A stretch of DNA of 26,426 bases, from contig DATHAA010000094.1 of assembly GCA_035296905.1 (NCBI GenBank), forward strand, positions 1 through 26,426, written 5' to 3'. This DNA is from DATEOR01 sp035296905. GTDB lineage: Bacteria > Actinomycetota > Thermoleophilia > Gaiellales > Gaiellaceae. Positions 9,091 through 16,118 of this stretch are shown here, piece by piece. Each line of letters opens with the position of its first letter. The first letter of the stretch is position 1. Made by a program: the position numbers and the translations under genes. Below the pieces are notes generated by a model that saw nothing but the letters and a program-made list of their open reading frames with translations, did not search any database and had not been told where the DNA came from.

Positions 9091-9495
9091 AGCAGCTTCT
9101 CGAGCAGACGCTCAGCTCGTCGTCCACGTACGGGCCGTAGCGCGGGATCTCCTCGAACCCAGAGGAGCGGTAGAGCCCGAGCGCTTCGTGCTGGTGGACG
9201 CCGGTCTCGAGCCGCACACGGCGATATCCCAAGGAGCGGGCCTCGTCCTCGAGCGCGCCGAGCATCCGGCGCGAGAAGCCTGCGCCTCGCAGCTCCGGCA
9301 TGACGTACATGCGCCTGATCTCGGCCGTCTCTTTGTCGAAGCGGCACACGCCGCCGCAGGACACGTCCTGGCCGTCCACAGAGCCGATGAGGAATGCGCC
9401 GTCCGGCAATTCGAAGTCCGACGCGGGCGGCTTGCTTCCGGATCCGGGACGGCCGTTTGCTCCAAGAGCTCTGCCGCGAGCGGGTCGGTCAGCAC
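9087..9495 (-). pseudogene. GNAT-family N-acetyltransferase, broken by two apparent frameshifts
   Basis: Minus-strand sequence reads as one GNAT protein only if the frame changes twice. A GTG at 9495 opens VLTDPLAAELLEQTAVPDPE. Near 9421-9430 the frame must shift to continue as ASDFELPDGAFLIGSVDGQD. The central part is intact, with acetyl-CoA motif region MYVMPELRGAGFSRRMLG and the following LEDEARSLGYRRVRLETG. Near 9100-9105 a second shift is needed to end naturally as EKLL-stop at 9087; without it the frame runs on antisense into the lysE-like gene to 8957. Both sites fit loss of one base from a short run (CCC and TT). The N- and C-terminal parts are therefore lost from any single product. 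Natural decay or assembly error are both possible. Substrate unknown. Confidence 0.75.
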
Positions 9496-9561
9496 CTTCG
9501 CTGTCGCTGCCGTAGGTCTCGCGCCGGATCTCGATCCGGCGAGGGTACCGTTCCGCCTTCC

Positions 9562-10245
9562 ATGACCGTCGATCGCCCGCTCAAGCTCGGAGAGCTCCTC
9601 GCAGAGACCGTCCGTCTCTACGGGGCGCGGCTTTGGGCGGCGGCAGGCATCGGCGCTTTCCTGGGCGGGGCCGTCCTCGCGGCCGGCATCCTCGGCGAGC
9701 TCGTCCTCGTCATCGCGGTGATCGCGCCCGCGTTCACCGTGTGCTACGCAGTCGCCGCCCGCATTGCGCTCGGTGACCCAGCCGCCGAGGCCTGGGCCCA
9801 GGTCGGCCTGCGGGCTCCGGTCCTCGCCCCGCTCATGATCATCGTCTCGCTCCCGTTCGTGCTCGGGATCGTGGATGCTCTCATCCTCTTCTTCTCGGTG
9901 GCGTGGCTCGCGTTCGTCGGCCTCGCGATTCCGGTGGCGATGATCGAGCGTGCTCCCGAGGGCACGTCCTGGTTCGGCCAGATCGGCTTCGCGCTCACGC
10001 GCGCGACCGACCTTGCCCGGCCGGAGTTCCTGCACGTGCTCGGCGTCAGCGCAGCGCTCACTGTTATCTACGCGCTCTTCGGCCCGTTCCTGGGGATCCT
10101 CCTGACGGGCTTCGCGGACAACGGGAGCCTCGCGGCGCGTGTGATGGCGAACGGCGTCCTCGGCCCCTTCTTCTTCCTCGGGCTCAGCCTGCTGTACTTC
10201 GAGCAGAGGTCGCGGGCGTTATCCTCGCCGCAGCCGAAGACCTAG
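9562..10245 (+). CDS. multi-pass membrane protein of unknown function
   Basis: The ATG at 9562 gives 227 residues beginning MTVDRPLKLGELLAETVRLY. After this amphipathic start come five or six hydrophobic stretches (for example AAAGIGAFLGGAVLAAGILG, APLMIIVSLPFVLGIVDALI and VMANGVLGPFFFLGLSLLYF). The pattern of long Gly/Ala/Leu helices with a PVAMIERAP loop resembles the DUF-type membrane domains found next to glycerophosphodiester phosphodiesterases, but I cannot name a family with confidence. The upstream in-frame extension overlaps the GNAT relic on the other strand, so I prefer the ATG. The stop is part of the TAGGAGG that serves the next gene, so the two are coupled. No substrate or partner can be read from the sequence. 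Confidence 0.75.
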   Translation: MTVDRPLKLGELLAETVRLYGARLWAAAGIGAFLGGAVLAAGILGELVLVIAVIAPAFTVCYAVAARIALGDPAAEAWAQVGLRAPVLAPLMIIVSLPFVLGIVDALILFFSVAWLAFVGLAIPVAMIERAPEGTSWFGQIGFALTRATDLARPEFLHVLGVSAALTVIYALFGPFLGILLTGFADNGSLAARVMANGVLGPFFFLGLSLLYFEQRSRALSSPQPKT

Positions 10246-10253
10246 GAGGACGG

Positions 10254-10541
10254 ATGCCGAAGTACCTGATGCTGTCGCAGCTCAGTGAGCAGGGCCTGCA
10301 GACGCTGCGTGCCAACCCGGAGCGGGTGCGCGAGGTGAACAAGGACGTCGAGGAGCTCGGGGTCAAGGTGCTCCACCAGTGGTTCGTCCTCGGGCCGCAC
10401 GACTTCGTGAGCATCGTCGAGGCGCCCGACGCCTCCGTGATCGCAAAGGTCTCCGTCGCGCTCGGCGCGCGGGGCAGCGTGCACACCCAGTCCTACGAGA
10501 TGCTCGAGGTCGACGACCTGCTGAACCTCCTCGCGGAGTAG
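10254..10541 (+). CDS. GYD-domain protein
   Basis: A 95-residue soluble protein starting MPKYLMLSQLSEQGLQTLRA and ending in a short acidic helix. It matches the GYD family (ferredoxin-like alpha/beta small proteins named for a Gly-Tyr-Asp motif); here the corresponding segment reads GPHDFVSIVEAPDASVIAKV, with His in place of Tyr. The later VALGARGSVHTQSYEML is the typical family end. Function of the family is not established. The ribosome site AGGAGG (10244-10249) overlaps the stop of the membrane gene, and the stop TAG overlaps the GTG of the next gene by one base, so 9562-10762 looks like a three-gene operon. Confidence 0.85.
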   Translation: MPKYLMLSQLSEQGLQTLRANPERVREVNKDVEELGVKVLHQWFVLGPHDFVSIVEAPDASVIAKVSVALGARGSVHTQSYEMLEVDDLLNLLAE

Positions 10542-10762
10542 TGGCCGACCCGCCGCGGCTGCCCGACTGGCTCGTCGCTGAGGTGGCCGGCTGGCCGCAG
10601 GACGCCTTCGGCGCCCATCAGACTAGGCTCCTTCTCCGTGACGGCACGGTCATCGCGCCGGTGGCGATCCTCCCGAGCGGCGACATCGTCGGCTGGGGCC
10701 AGGCCGGCGAGGCGCAGTTCGACTCCGACGACATCGTCGCCATCGAACGAATCGACGAGTAG
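10541..10762 (+). CDS. hypothetical protein (73 aa)
   Basis: GTG at 10541 overlaps the GYD gene stop and opens 73 codons. The product, VADPPRLPDWLVAEVAGWPQ onward, has a Pro/Trp-rich start and then short beta-like segments (TRLLLRDGTVIAPVAILPSG, DIVGWGQAGEAQFDSDDIVA). It is acidic, lacks membrane segments and has no cysteine. The one-base overlap and GC-ending codons support that it is translated. I do not recognise the family. Its stop lies only 11 nt from the end of the convergent psuG gene, and I see no hairpin between them. Confidence 0.7.
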   Translation: MADPPRLPDWLVAEVAGWPQDAFGAHQTRLLLRDGTVIAPVAILPSGDIVGWGQAGEAQFDSDDIVAIERIDE

Positions 10763-10773
10763 CTCCTTGGCCG

Positions 10774-11673
10774 CTAGATCAGCTTCGAGTAGGCGGCCGC
10801 TACCTCGGCCGCCAGCGCAGCGTTCTCGACGATCAGCTTCTTGTTCACCTCGATCGTGCGGCCGTCGCTCTTCTCGTGGAGGTACGAGAGGACGAACGGT
10901 GTCACCGCCTGCCCGCGGATCCCGCGCGCGGCGGCTTCCTGGATCCCCTCTTCGATGAGCGGCTCCACGTCGAGGCTCTCGTCCGGCGGCCGGGCGAGCA
11001 CGATCCCGGAATGGCGGCCGAGGCGCCAGTGGAACTGCGCCACCTGAGCAGCCTCGTCGACGCTCTGCACCCGCTGGGAGACGGGCGGGCCGCCCTCGGA
11101 CTTGTAGAAGAGCGGCATCTCGTCTGTGCGCCAGCCGAGCACGGGCACGCCGAGGGTCTCGAGCACCTCGGCCGTCGCATCAACGTCGAGGATCGACTTG
11201 GCGCCCGACGCGACGACGAGCGCCTCGGTCCGCCCCAGCTCGCCGAGGTCGGCGGAGATGTCCAGCGAGTGCTCCCAGCCGCGGTGGACTCCGCCGATCC
11301 CGCCGGTGCCCATGAAACCGATGCCCGCCGCGCGGCAGACGGCAAGGGTGGCCCCGACCGTGGTCGCCCCGAGCTCCTTCGCCATCGCGCAGGCGGCTAG
11401 GTCTCGCGGGCCGACCTTGCGCGCCTCCGGCGAGGTGGCGAAACGCTCCAGCTCCCCGGCTTCGAGGCCGACGCAGATCCGCCCGTCGACGACACCGATC
11501 GTCGCCGGCACCGCCCAGGCCATGCGCACGCGCCGCTCCGCCTCCGCGGCTACCTCGGCTCCGACTCCGCCCGGGAAGCCGTGCGCGACGAGCGTCGTCT
11601 CGAGCGCGACGACGGGCCGCCGCGACTCGAGGGCCGCGCGCACTTCGGGATGCGTGCGGAGGAGGTCGGTCAC
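10774..11673 (-). CDS. psuG: pseudouridine-5'-phosphate glycosidase PsuG
   Basis: Enzyme that reversibly cleaves pseudouridine 5'-phosphate to ribose 5-phosphate and uracil; 299 residues, the family length. The start region holds PVVALETTLVAHGFPGGVG with the conserved catalytic-region Glu. GFMGTGGIGGVHRG and the DISADLGEL segment supply the Mn-binding/Asp region. VVASGAKSILDVDATAEVLE has the Schiff-base lysine position, and LGVPVLGWRTDEMPLFY is a family signature. The end (TIEVNKKLIVENAALAAEVA) is also typical. It starts with GTG at 11673, overlapping the stop of the upstream PfkB kinase gene by 4 nt (GTGA), so the two are one transcript. The pairing with a PfkB kinase is the standard psuK-psuG arrangement for catabolism of pseudouridine from RNA turnover. 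Confidence 0.95.
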   Translation of the reverse strand: MTDLLRTHPEVRAALESRRPVVALETTLVAHGFPGGVGAEVAAEAERRVRMAWAVPATIGVVDGRICVGLEAGELERFATSPEARKVGPRDLAACAMAKELGATTVGATLAVCRAAGIGFMGTGGIGGVHRGWEHSLDISADLGELGRTEALVVASGAKSILDVDATAEVLETLGVPVLGWRTDEMPLFYKSEGGPPVSQRVQSVDEAAQVAQFHWRLGRHSGIVLARPPDESLDVEPLIEEGIQEAAARGIRGQAVTPFVLSYLHEKSDGRTIEVNKKLIVENAALAAEVAAAYSKLI

Positions 11674-12461
11674 TGGGGAAACGCCCCCATGGTTGCCACA
11701 CAGCGCGCCGCCGCGTCGAGCCCCAGGTCCGGGCCGCCCAGGAGGAAGCCCGCGGCGAGCGCGTCTCCGGCTCCTGTCGTATCCACGACGTCGGCCGGCC
11801 TCGCCTCGTGCTCGGCGCCTGCGACGACGATGCCGCGCGCGCCCCGCTTCACCACCAGCGTCTCCGTTTCGATCTCGCCGACGAGCTCGACCTCCTCCTC
11901 GTTTGCGAAGACGATCTCGGGGCGGATGTGCCCGAGAAGCTCTCGGAAGTCGTCGACGCCGGCCGCCTCGATCGCGGCGCTCGAGGAGAGGTCGACGCTC
12001 ACGCGCGGCGCGAGCGCGGCCGCGGCCAGAGAGGCCTCTCTGATCGGCGGGCGCGCGAGGCAGTAGCCGGCGATGTGGAGCCATTCGCAGCCTTCGAGCC
12101 AGGACGGGTCGAGCTCGTCGGGCGCGAAGCTTGGCGCGATTCCACGGTCGGTCAGCATCGTCCGCTTTCCGTCCGGTGTAGCCATGGAGACCACGGTGCC
12201 GGTGCCCGCCTCCTCGACCGGGCCTGCGAGCTCCACGCCGCGCCGCCGGAGATCCTCCGCGAGCATGACTCCAGCCGGGTCTTCGGCTCGCTTGCAGATG
12301 AAGCGGGCCCGTCCTCCGAGGGCAGCCGTCCACGCGGCGACGTTCGCGGCCTGGCCACCGGGGCCCACCCGTGTGCGGCCGTAGGTGTCCGTGTCCTCGG
12401 CGATCGGCCCGTCCAGGCGGACGACGACGTCGAGGAGCAGGTCACCGAGCGTGCAGATCAT
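11670..12461 (-). CDS. PfkB-family carbohydrate kinase, probable pseudouridine kinase
   Basis: Sugar/nucleoside kinase of the ribokinase (PfkB) family; 263 residues, rather short. The N-terminal signature region GRTRVGPGGQAANVAAWTAA and the C-terminal anion-hole/catalytic motif DVVDTTGAGDALAAGFLLGG (catalytic Asp in GAGD) are intact. IVFANEEEVELVGE is the usual ATP-side segment. Context with psuG suggests that the substrate is pseudouridine (PsuK role), but PfkB substrate specificity cannot be read from sequence, so I leave the symbol blank. The ATG at 12461 is 12 nt from a minus-strand TAGGCT hexamer and has no Shine-Dalgarno. It is divergent from a small gene at 12491. Confidence 0.88.
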   Translation of the reverse strand: MICTLGDLLLDVVVRLDGPIAEDTDTYGRTRVGPGGQAANVAAWTAALGGRARFICKRAEDPAGVMLAEDLRRRGVELAGPVEEAGTGTVVSMATPDGKRTMLTDRGIAPSFAPDELDPSWLEGCEWLHIAGYCLARPPIREASLAAAALAPRVSVDLSSSAAIEAAGVDDFRELLGHIRPEIVFANEEEVELVGEIETETLVVKRGARGIVVAGAEHEARPADVVDTTGAGDALAAGFLLGGPDLGLDAAARCVATMGAFPQ

Positions 12462-12473
12462 GGGGGGCGAGGG

Positions 12474-12483
12474 AGCCTACAAT
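12474..12483. promoter_or_regulatory. overlapping divergent -10 elements for the PfkB and 68-aa genes
   Basis: The plus strand reads TACAAT at 12478-12483, 7 nt before the ATG at 12491. The minus strand reads TAGGCT across 12479-12474, 12 nt before the ATG at 12461. The two hexamers share two base pairs. Neither gene has a Shine-Dalgarno. The plus-strand transcript would be leaderless or nearly so. Clear -35 boxes are not visible. Confidence 0.45.
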
Positions 12484-12490
12484 CGCTCAC

Positions 12491-12697
12491 ATGGAGAGCG
12501 AGCGCGCGAAAAGGATCCGCTCCTTCGTGATTGGAGGGATCGTCGGCAGCGCGGCCGGCCTCGTCGCCGCGGGCCGGATGCGCGTCCCTCGCCGTCCTGA
12601 GGAACGCCACACGCCGGCCGGTCTCGCCGCCTTCGAGCAGGCTCCCTGCTACGCCGAGACGCTTGAGCGCGAGGCCCGCGAGGAAGTCGCCCGCTAG
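12491..12697 (+). CDS. small single-pass membrane-associated protein (68 aa)
   Basis: The 68-residue product begins MESERAKRIRSFVIGGIVGS, with a short basic N-terminus and one glycine/alanine-rich hydrophobic segment (FVIGGIVGSAAGLVAAGRM) of about 18-20 residues. A soluble, Arg/Glu-rich tail follows (PRRPEERHTPAGLAAFEQAP, then ETLEREAREEVAR). The layout resembles YtxH-like small envelope proteins, but this is only by pattern. The ATG sits 7 nt after TACAAT, which suggests a leaderless mRNA. It converges with the glycosyltransferase gene, overlapping its end by 4 nt. Function unknown. Confidence 0.65.
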   Translation: MESERAKRIRSFVIGGIVGSAAGLVAAGRMRVPRRPEERHTPAGLAAFEQAPCYAETLEREAREEVAR

Positions 12698-14352
12698 CGG
12701 TTCTCGAATCTGCTGAGCGCGGCGACCGCGGTCTGCAGGTTGATGCTTGCGTCCCCGACGCCGAGGATCCGGCCGTCGAGCTCGACCGCCGCGGTGTCGC
12801 GGAAGAAGTCCTCTGCGTCCCCCACCGGCTCCTTCGTCCGGATGACGAGGAACGGGCCCCACGCTCGGGACTCGAAGATCGGCCCGGGAACGGTCTCGGG
12901 AATGGTGAGCGAGACGCGGCTCCGGTCGCTCTGGTCGGATGCGTCGAAGACCCACACGCCACGGCCGAGCGGCTTGGACGCCTCGTCGAGGCTCTCGACC
13001 GCGAGCCGCGGATCCGCCCGCTGGACGATCACGGAGCCGAACGGCGCTCCCGCCTCGCGCGCGTCGAGGTACAGCGGCTCGTAGCCGAAGAGGATGTCGT
13101 CCGGCCGGCTCGTGGCGGCGAGCCACGCGGCGGCATCCTCCCGTGCCTGCTCGCGGGCGGCGGGCTCGCCCGAGTACATGTACGGCGTCTTGTGCCAGCC
13201 CCAGGCGAACTCCACGCCGAGAAGCGCGGTGAGGCCGACCAGGACGGCGGCCGCCTCGGCCCGGCCGGCCAGGCCCGCCAGCTTCAAAAGCCCGGCGGCG
13301 ACGAGCATCTGGAAGAAAGGCAGGGCGAAAATCAGGTGGCGGCTCTCGAGGAAGACGCTCGACTGCGAGCGGGTAGCCATGAGCGCGAGGGTCGGGACGA
13401 TCAGGACCGTGGCCGTCAGCAGCACCGCGCCGGGGCGTCGGCGGAAGAGGACGACGCCGCCGAGCACCGCGAGCGCGGCGAAGACGGCCGTCGCCGCGGT
13501 CCAGCCGGCGCCGAAGTCTCCGATGGTGTGCCAGACGTACTCGAGAACGTCGACCGGCGAACCGAGCTTCGAGTCGCTCTCGCCGGTCAGGCCGATGCCG
13601 AAGCGCGATGCGAGCACGCGGTAGATGAGCCAGAGCGGCGCGACGAGCGCGACCACGATCCCGAAAGAAATCGCCGCCGGTCGAAGCGGGAACTCGCGCC
13701 GCCGCCTGCGTGCCAGGACGTACACGGCCTGTGCGGCGAGCACGAACGTCCCGTAGGGCTGAGTCGCGATGGTGAGCACCATCGCCGCGATCCACGCGGC
13801 CCAGCGCTTCGGGTCGCGCGTGCCGACCGCCCGGAGCAGCGTGAGGAACGAGAGCGCGCTGAGGAACAGGAGGAGGCTGTACATCCGCGCGTAGATGCCG
13901 TGGTAGATCGTGATCCAGCTCGCGGCGGCGAGCGCAGTCGCGACGAGCGCGGTGCGCTTGTCCGTGAGCCGCGCGACGAGCGCTGCGATCACCGGCATGC
14001 TCGCGACCGCGAAGATCACCGACACGAGCCGAAGTGCGGTCAGGCTGGGGGAGATCGAGCCCGCGAGGTAGGCCAGCAGCCAGTGGAGGGGGGCGCCGCC
14101 CCGCTCGGCGAAGACCGTGGAGAAGACATCGCCGATCGGCTGCTGCGTCACGAAGAAGACGAGAGTCTCGTCCTCGTGCGGCGGCCACACCGTCATCTGA
14201 AAGAGGAGGAAGGTGGCGAGCCCCGCCGAGATAACGCCGACTCCGAGCCGGTACGGGTCCTCGCGCGCGCGGACAACCGCGCGCGCGAGCCCGGATTGAC
14301 GCGGCGGCCGCTCGGCGCGCACGCCGGGGGCGGCCGTCCCCCCTGGTAGCAT
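12694..14352 (-). CDS. GT39/ArnT-like membrane glycosyltransferase
   Basis: Predicted polytopic GT-C transferase that uses a lipid-linked sugar at the outer face of the membrane; 552 residues from the ATG at 14352. The first helix is followed by WPPHEDETLVFF, where the Asp-Glu pair (about 61-62) matches the catalytic acidic motif in the first external loop of PMT/ArnT-type enzymes. About ten further hydrophobic helices cover residues 35-370 (for example SITALRLVSV-type segments and WITIYHGIYARMYSLLLFLS, a family-like stretch). The last 180 residues are a soluble, probably external, domain. I chose 14352 because GGGAGGAA precedes it, although very closely; the longer frame from 14409 would overlap the divergent FmdB gene. 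The sugar and acceptor are unknown. An LCP ligase and a ROK kinase nearby fit an envelope-polymer role. Confidence 0.82.
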   Translation of the reverse strand: MLPGGTAAPGVRAERPPRQSGLARAVVRAREDPYRLGVGVISAGLATFLLFQMTVWPPHEDETLVFFVTQQPIGDVFSTVFAERGGAPLHWLLAYLAGSISPSLTALRLVSVIFAVASMPVIAALVARLTDKRTALVATALAAASWITIYHGIYARMYSLLLFLSALSFLTLLRAVGTRDPKRWAAWIAAMVLTIATQPYGTFVLAAQAVYVLARRRRREFPLRPAAISFGIVVALVAPLWLIYRVLASRFGIGLTGESDSKLGSPVDVLEYVWHTIGDFGAGWTAATAVFAALAVLGGVVLFRRRPGAVLLTATVLIVPTLALMATRSQSSVFLESRHLIFALPFFQMLVAAGLLKLAGLAGRAEAAAVLVGLTALLGVEFAWGWHKTPYMYSGEPAAREQAREDAAAWLAATSRPDDILFGYEPLYLDAREAGAPFGSVIVQRADPRLAVESLDEASKPLGRGVWVFDASDQSDRSRVSLTIPETVPGPIFESRAWGPFLVIRTKEPVGDAEDFFRDTAAVELDGRILGVGDASINLQTAVAALSRFENR

Positions 14353-14381
14353 TTCCTCCCGCAAACCGGGCCTTTCTTTCG

Positions 14382-14684
14382 ATGCCGATCTACGAATATA
14401 GGTGCCCAAAGGGGCACACCTTCGAGCTGTTCCAGCGGATGACTGATCCGCCTCCGTCAGAGTGCCAGATCTGCGGTGAAAGCCCGCTCGAGAAGGTGCT
14501 CTACCCCGCTGCGCTCCACTTCAAGGGTTCGGGCTTCTACAAGACCGACTACGGCCGCGGCTCTCGCACCGGCGACGGCGACAAGCCCGACAAGTCGGAC
14601 TCGGGAGAGAAGAAGGAGAAGACCGACTGGAAGCCCGAGAAGAAGTCCGAGTCGAAGAGCGAAAAGAAAGCCGCCGAAGCCTAG
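14382..14684 (+). CDS. FmdB-type zinc-ribbon protein
   Basis: A 100-residue protein with the FmdB/CxxC_CXXC_SSSS regulatory-protein start MPIYEYRCPKGHTFELFQRM and a second knuckle CQICGESPLEKVLYP. The usual first knuckle is CxxCGH; here it is Cys8-Pro-Lys-Gly-His12, so one Cys is missing and His12 may serve as ligand, with Cys28 and Cys31 as the second pair. FKGSGFYKTDYGRGSR is the conserved family segment after the ribbon. The rest is a Lys/Glu/Ser-rich, disordered tail (KPDKSDSGEKKEKTDWKPEK). The family's role is not known in general; some members are linked to formamidase or stress regulation. It converges with the DUF2007 gene, overlapping by 4 nt. Confidence 0.88.
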   Translation: MPIYEYRCPKGHTFELFQRMTDPPPSECQICGESPLEKVLYPAALHFKGSGFYKTDYGRGSRTGDGDKPDKSDSGEKKEKTDWKPEKKSESKSEKKAAEA

Positions 14685-14896
14685 GACTCGGGCAGGAGCG
14701 CCCGCGCCGTTTCAAGATCAGCCTCGTGGACGAGGATCTCGCGCGGGCCCGAGCCGATGAAATCCTCGAGCGTGGAATCGATCGCGTCGGTGTCCCGATA
14801 GCCGCACTCGATGCCGTTCGCCCGGAGCAACCCGCAGAGGACCTCGGCCTCGGTCTCCCCGGGGACAACGGTCAGGACGATGGGCTGGTCTTCCAC
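14681..14896 (-). CDS. DUF2007-like putative signal-transducing protein (71 aa)
   Basis: Small soluble protein beginning VEDQPIVLTVVPGETEAEVL and continuing with LRANGIECGYRDTDAI and PREILVHEADLETARALLPE. The order beta-strand (VLTVV), helix with L-L-x-x-x-G-I, and a final V-x-x-x-D-L-x-x-A-R-x-L-L matches DUF2007 proteins, which look like a ferredoxin-fold or PII-like module. Function is not established. A longer in-frame extension upstream is Arg-rich and lacks family similarity. I prefer the GTG at 14896, which is 7 nt after a minus-strand TAGCGT hexamer. It lies between the FmdB gene (convergent) and lies downstream of the LCP gene on the same strand. Confidence 0.8.
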   Translation of the reverse strand: MEDQPIVLTVVPGETEAEVLCGLLRANGIECGYRDTDAIDSTLEDFIGSGPREILVHEADLETARALLPES

Positions 14897-14903
14897 GGGC
14901 GGG

Positions 14904-14909
14904 ACGCTA
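14904..14909 (-). promoter_or_regulatory. candidate -10 element of the DUF2007 gene
   Basis: On the minus strand TAGCGT is followed by 7 nt and then the GTG start at 14896, with no Shine-Dalgarno. The hexamer lies just beyond the stop end of the LCP gene, so the small gene may have its own leaderless transcript. Confidence 0.4.
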
Positions 14910-14913
14910 CCCG

Positions 14914-16092
14914 CTACCCGCCGACGATGCAGCCGGGCCCGTAGGGGCCGGATGCGGGCTTGGGAGGCTGCGGCGCGCTCTTTCCGGTCACCATGGCGAT
15001 CACCGAGACGTTCTCCTCGGTCCCGACGATGTAGTCGACCCCGCCGATGTTCGACGCAAGTCCGCCGAGCCGGCACTTCAGCTTCCCGTTCGACGGTGTG
15101 CGGAACTTGATCCAGGACAGCTCGAGGATCTGCACGGCGGAGAGGTCGGTCGCGAGCGGCTTCGTGATGTCGTCGCCGTTGAAGGGCGCCTTGAGGTACT
15201 CGGTGAAGCTGACGATCTTGTCGGCCATCGCGGAGACGACCGCCTGCTGGCGCTCACCGCGCGTGATGTCGGATTCCTTCGGGTCGAGCTGGTTCTCGCG
15301 GATCCGTGCGTAGATCAATGCGCGCTTGCCGCTCATGGTCTGGTCGCCCTTCGCGAACCGCCAGCCCTTCCAGCGGTCGCAGCGAGCCTCCGTTCCGAAC
15401 GGGCAGTCGAACTTGTTGGAGAGAATCGGCTTGGGGACGTCGATCGAGACCCCGCCGAGCGCATCGATCACCTCGTCGAAGGTGCCGAAATCGACGACGA
15501 CGACGTGGTTGATGGGGAGCCCGGTCACGCTCTGCACGGTCTTGATCGCGAGGGTCGGGCCACCGTAGGCAAAGGCCGCGTTGATCTTGTCCTCGCCGTG
15601 GCCCGGGATGTCCACGCGCAGGTCGCGCGGGATGGAGAGGAGCGCGATCCTGTGCTTGTCGGGATCCGTGTGCACGACCATGATCGAGTCCGAGCGCGCG
15701 ACGGATTCCTGTCTCGACTTGGAGCCGTTGTCGGCGCCGAGCACGAGGATGTTGCTCGGGTTGGAGAGCATGATCCCGTCCTGCGGCGCGAGCGCCCGCT
15801 CCGCGCGCGGGTCAAGCTTCTTGTTCGCCTCCTTGACGCCGCTCCGGAAGGCAAGGAAGCCCAGCACTCCCCACACCAACGCCAGTACGAGCAGGCCGAC
15901 GAGGGTCCACGCGACAGGGCGGACCCAGCGCCGCCTTGTTCTGGCGGGCTTCGGGCCGCGGTATTCACGGGGTTCGGGCCCGTTCGCCTTGTCCTTGTCC
16001 GCCTTGCGGCCGGACTTCGGCGACTCGGGCCGGATCGGGCCCTTTACTCTCCCCCCGCGATAGATGCGGTACGGCTTGTCCTTGGGCGCCAC
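14914..16092 (-). CDS. LytR-CpsA-Psr (LCP) family glycopolymer ligase
   Basis: Membrane-anchored enzyme of the family that attaches glycopolymers (teichoic acids, arabinogalactan, capsule) to peptidoglycan from lipid carriers. From the GTG at 16092 it has 392 residues: a basic Lys/Arg/Pro-rich cytoplasmic tail (1-58), one transmembrane helix (about 61-83, VAWTLVGLLVLALVWGVLGF) and the extracytoplasmic LCP domain. Diagnostic segments are NILVLGADNGSKSRQES, RSDSIMVVHTDPDKHRIALL, SIPRDLRVDIPGHGEDKINA, AFAYGGP and the later LIYARIREN; the Arg/Asp residues in RSD and SIPRD bind pyrophosphate in characterised members. A Cys pair (FDCPFGTEARCDRW) may form a disulfide. The C-terminus is short and ends GPGCIVGG. 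Its start is divergent from the ROK kinase. Confidence 0.92.
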   Translation of the reverse strand: MAPKDKPYRIYRGGRVKGPIRPESPKSGRKADKDKANGPEPREYRGPKPARTRRRWVRPVAWTLVGLLVLALVWGVLGFLAFRSGVKEANKKLDPRAERALAPQDGIMLSNPSNILVLGADNGSKSRQESVARSDSIMVVHTDPDKHRIALLSIPRDLRVDIPGHGEDKINAAFAYGGPTLAIKTVQSVTGLPINHVVVVDFGTFDEVIDALGGVSIDVPKPILSNKFDCPFGTEARCDRWKGWRFAKGDQTMSGKRALIYARIRENQLDPKESDITRGERQQAVVSAMADKIVSFTEYLKAPFNGDDITKPLATDLSAVQILELSWIKFRTPSNGKLKCRLGGLASNIGGVDYIVGTEENVSVIAMVTGKSAPQPPKPASGPYGPGCIVGG

Positions 16093-16102
16093 GCGACCGA
16101 GT

Positions 16103-16112
16103 ATCGTAGCCT
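16103..16112. promoter_or_regulatory. overlapping divergent -10 elements for the LCP and ROK genes
   Basis: The plus strand reads TAGCCT at 16107-16112, 6 nt before the GTG at 16119. The minus strand reads TACGAT across 16108-16103, 10 nt before the GTG at 16092. The two hexamers overlap by two base pairs in the 26-bp gap between the genes. There is no Shine-Dalgarno on either side and no obvious -35. Confidence 0.45.
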
Positions 16113-16118
16113 GAGCCC

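Noticed and set aside
13192..14349. Plus-strand frame of 385 codons under the glycosyltransferase gene
   Set aside because: Arg/Glu/Asp/His-rich, low-complexity text typical of a shadow frame; the minus strand carries a clear polytopic membrane protein.
14353..14409. N-terminal extension of the glycosyltransferase to ATG 14409
   Set aside because: It would overlap the divergent FmdB start and adds a charged segment with no family counterpart; the ATG at 14352 has a purine-rich ribosome site.
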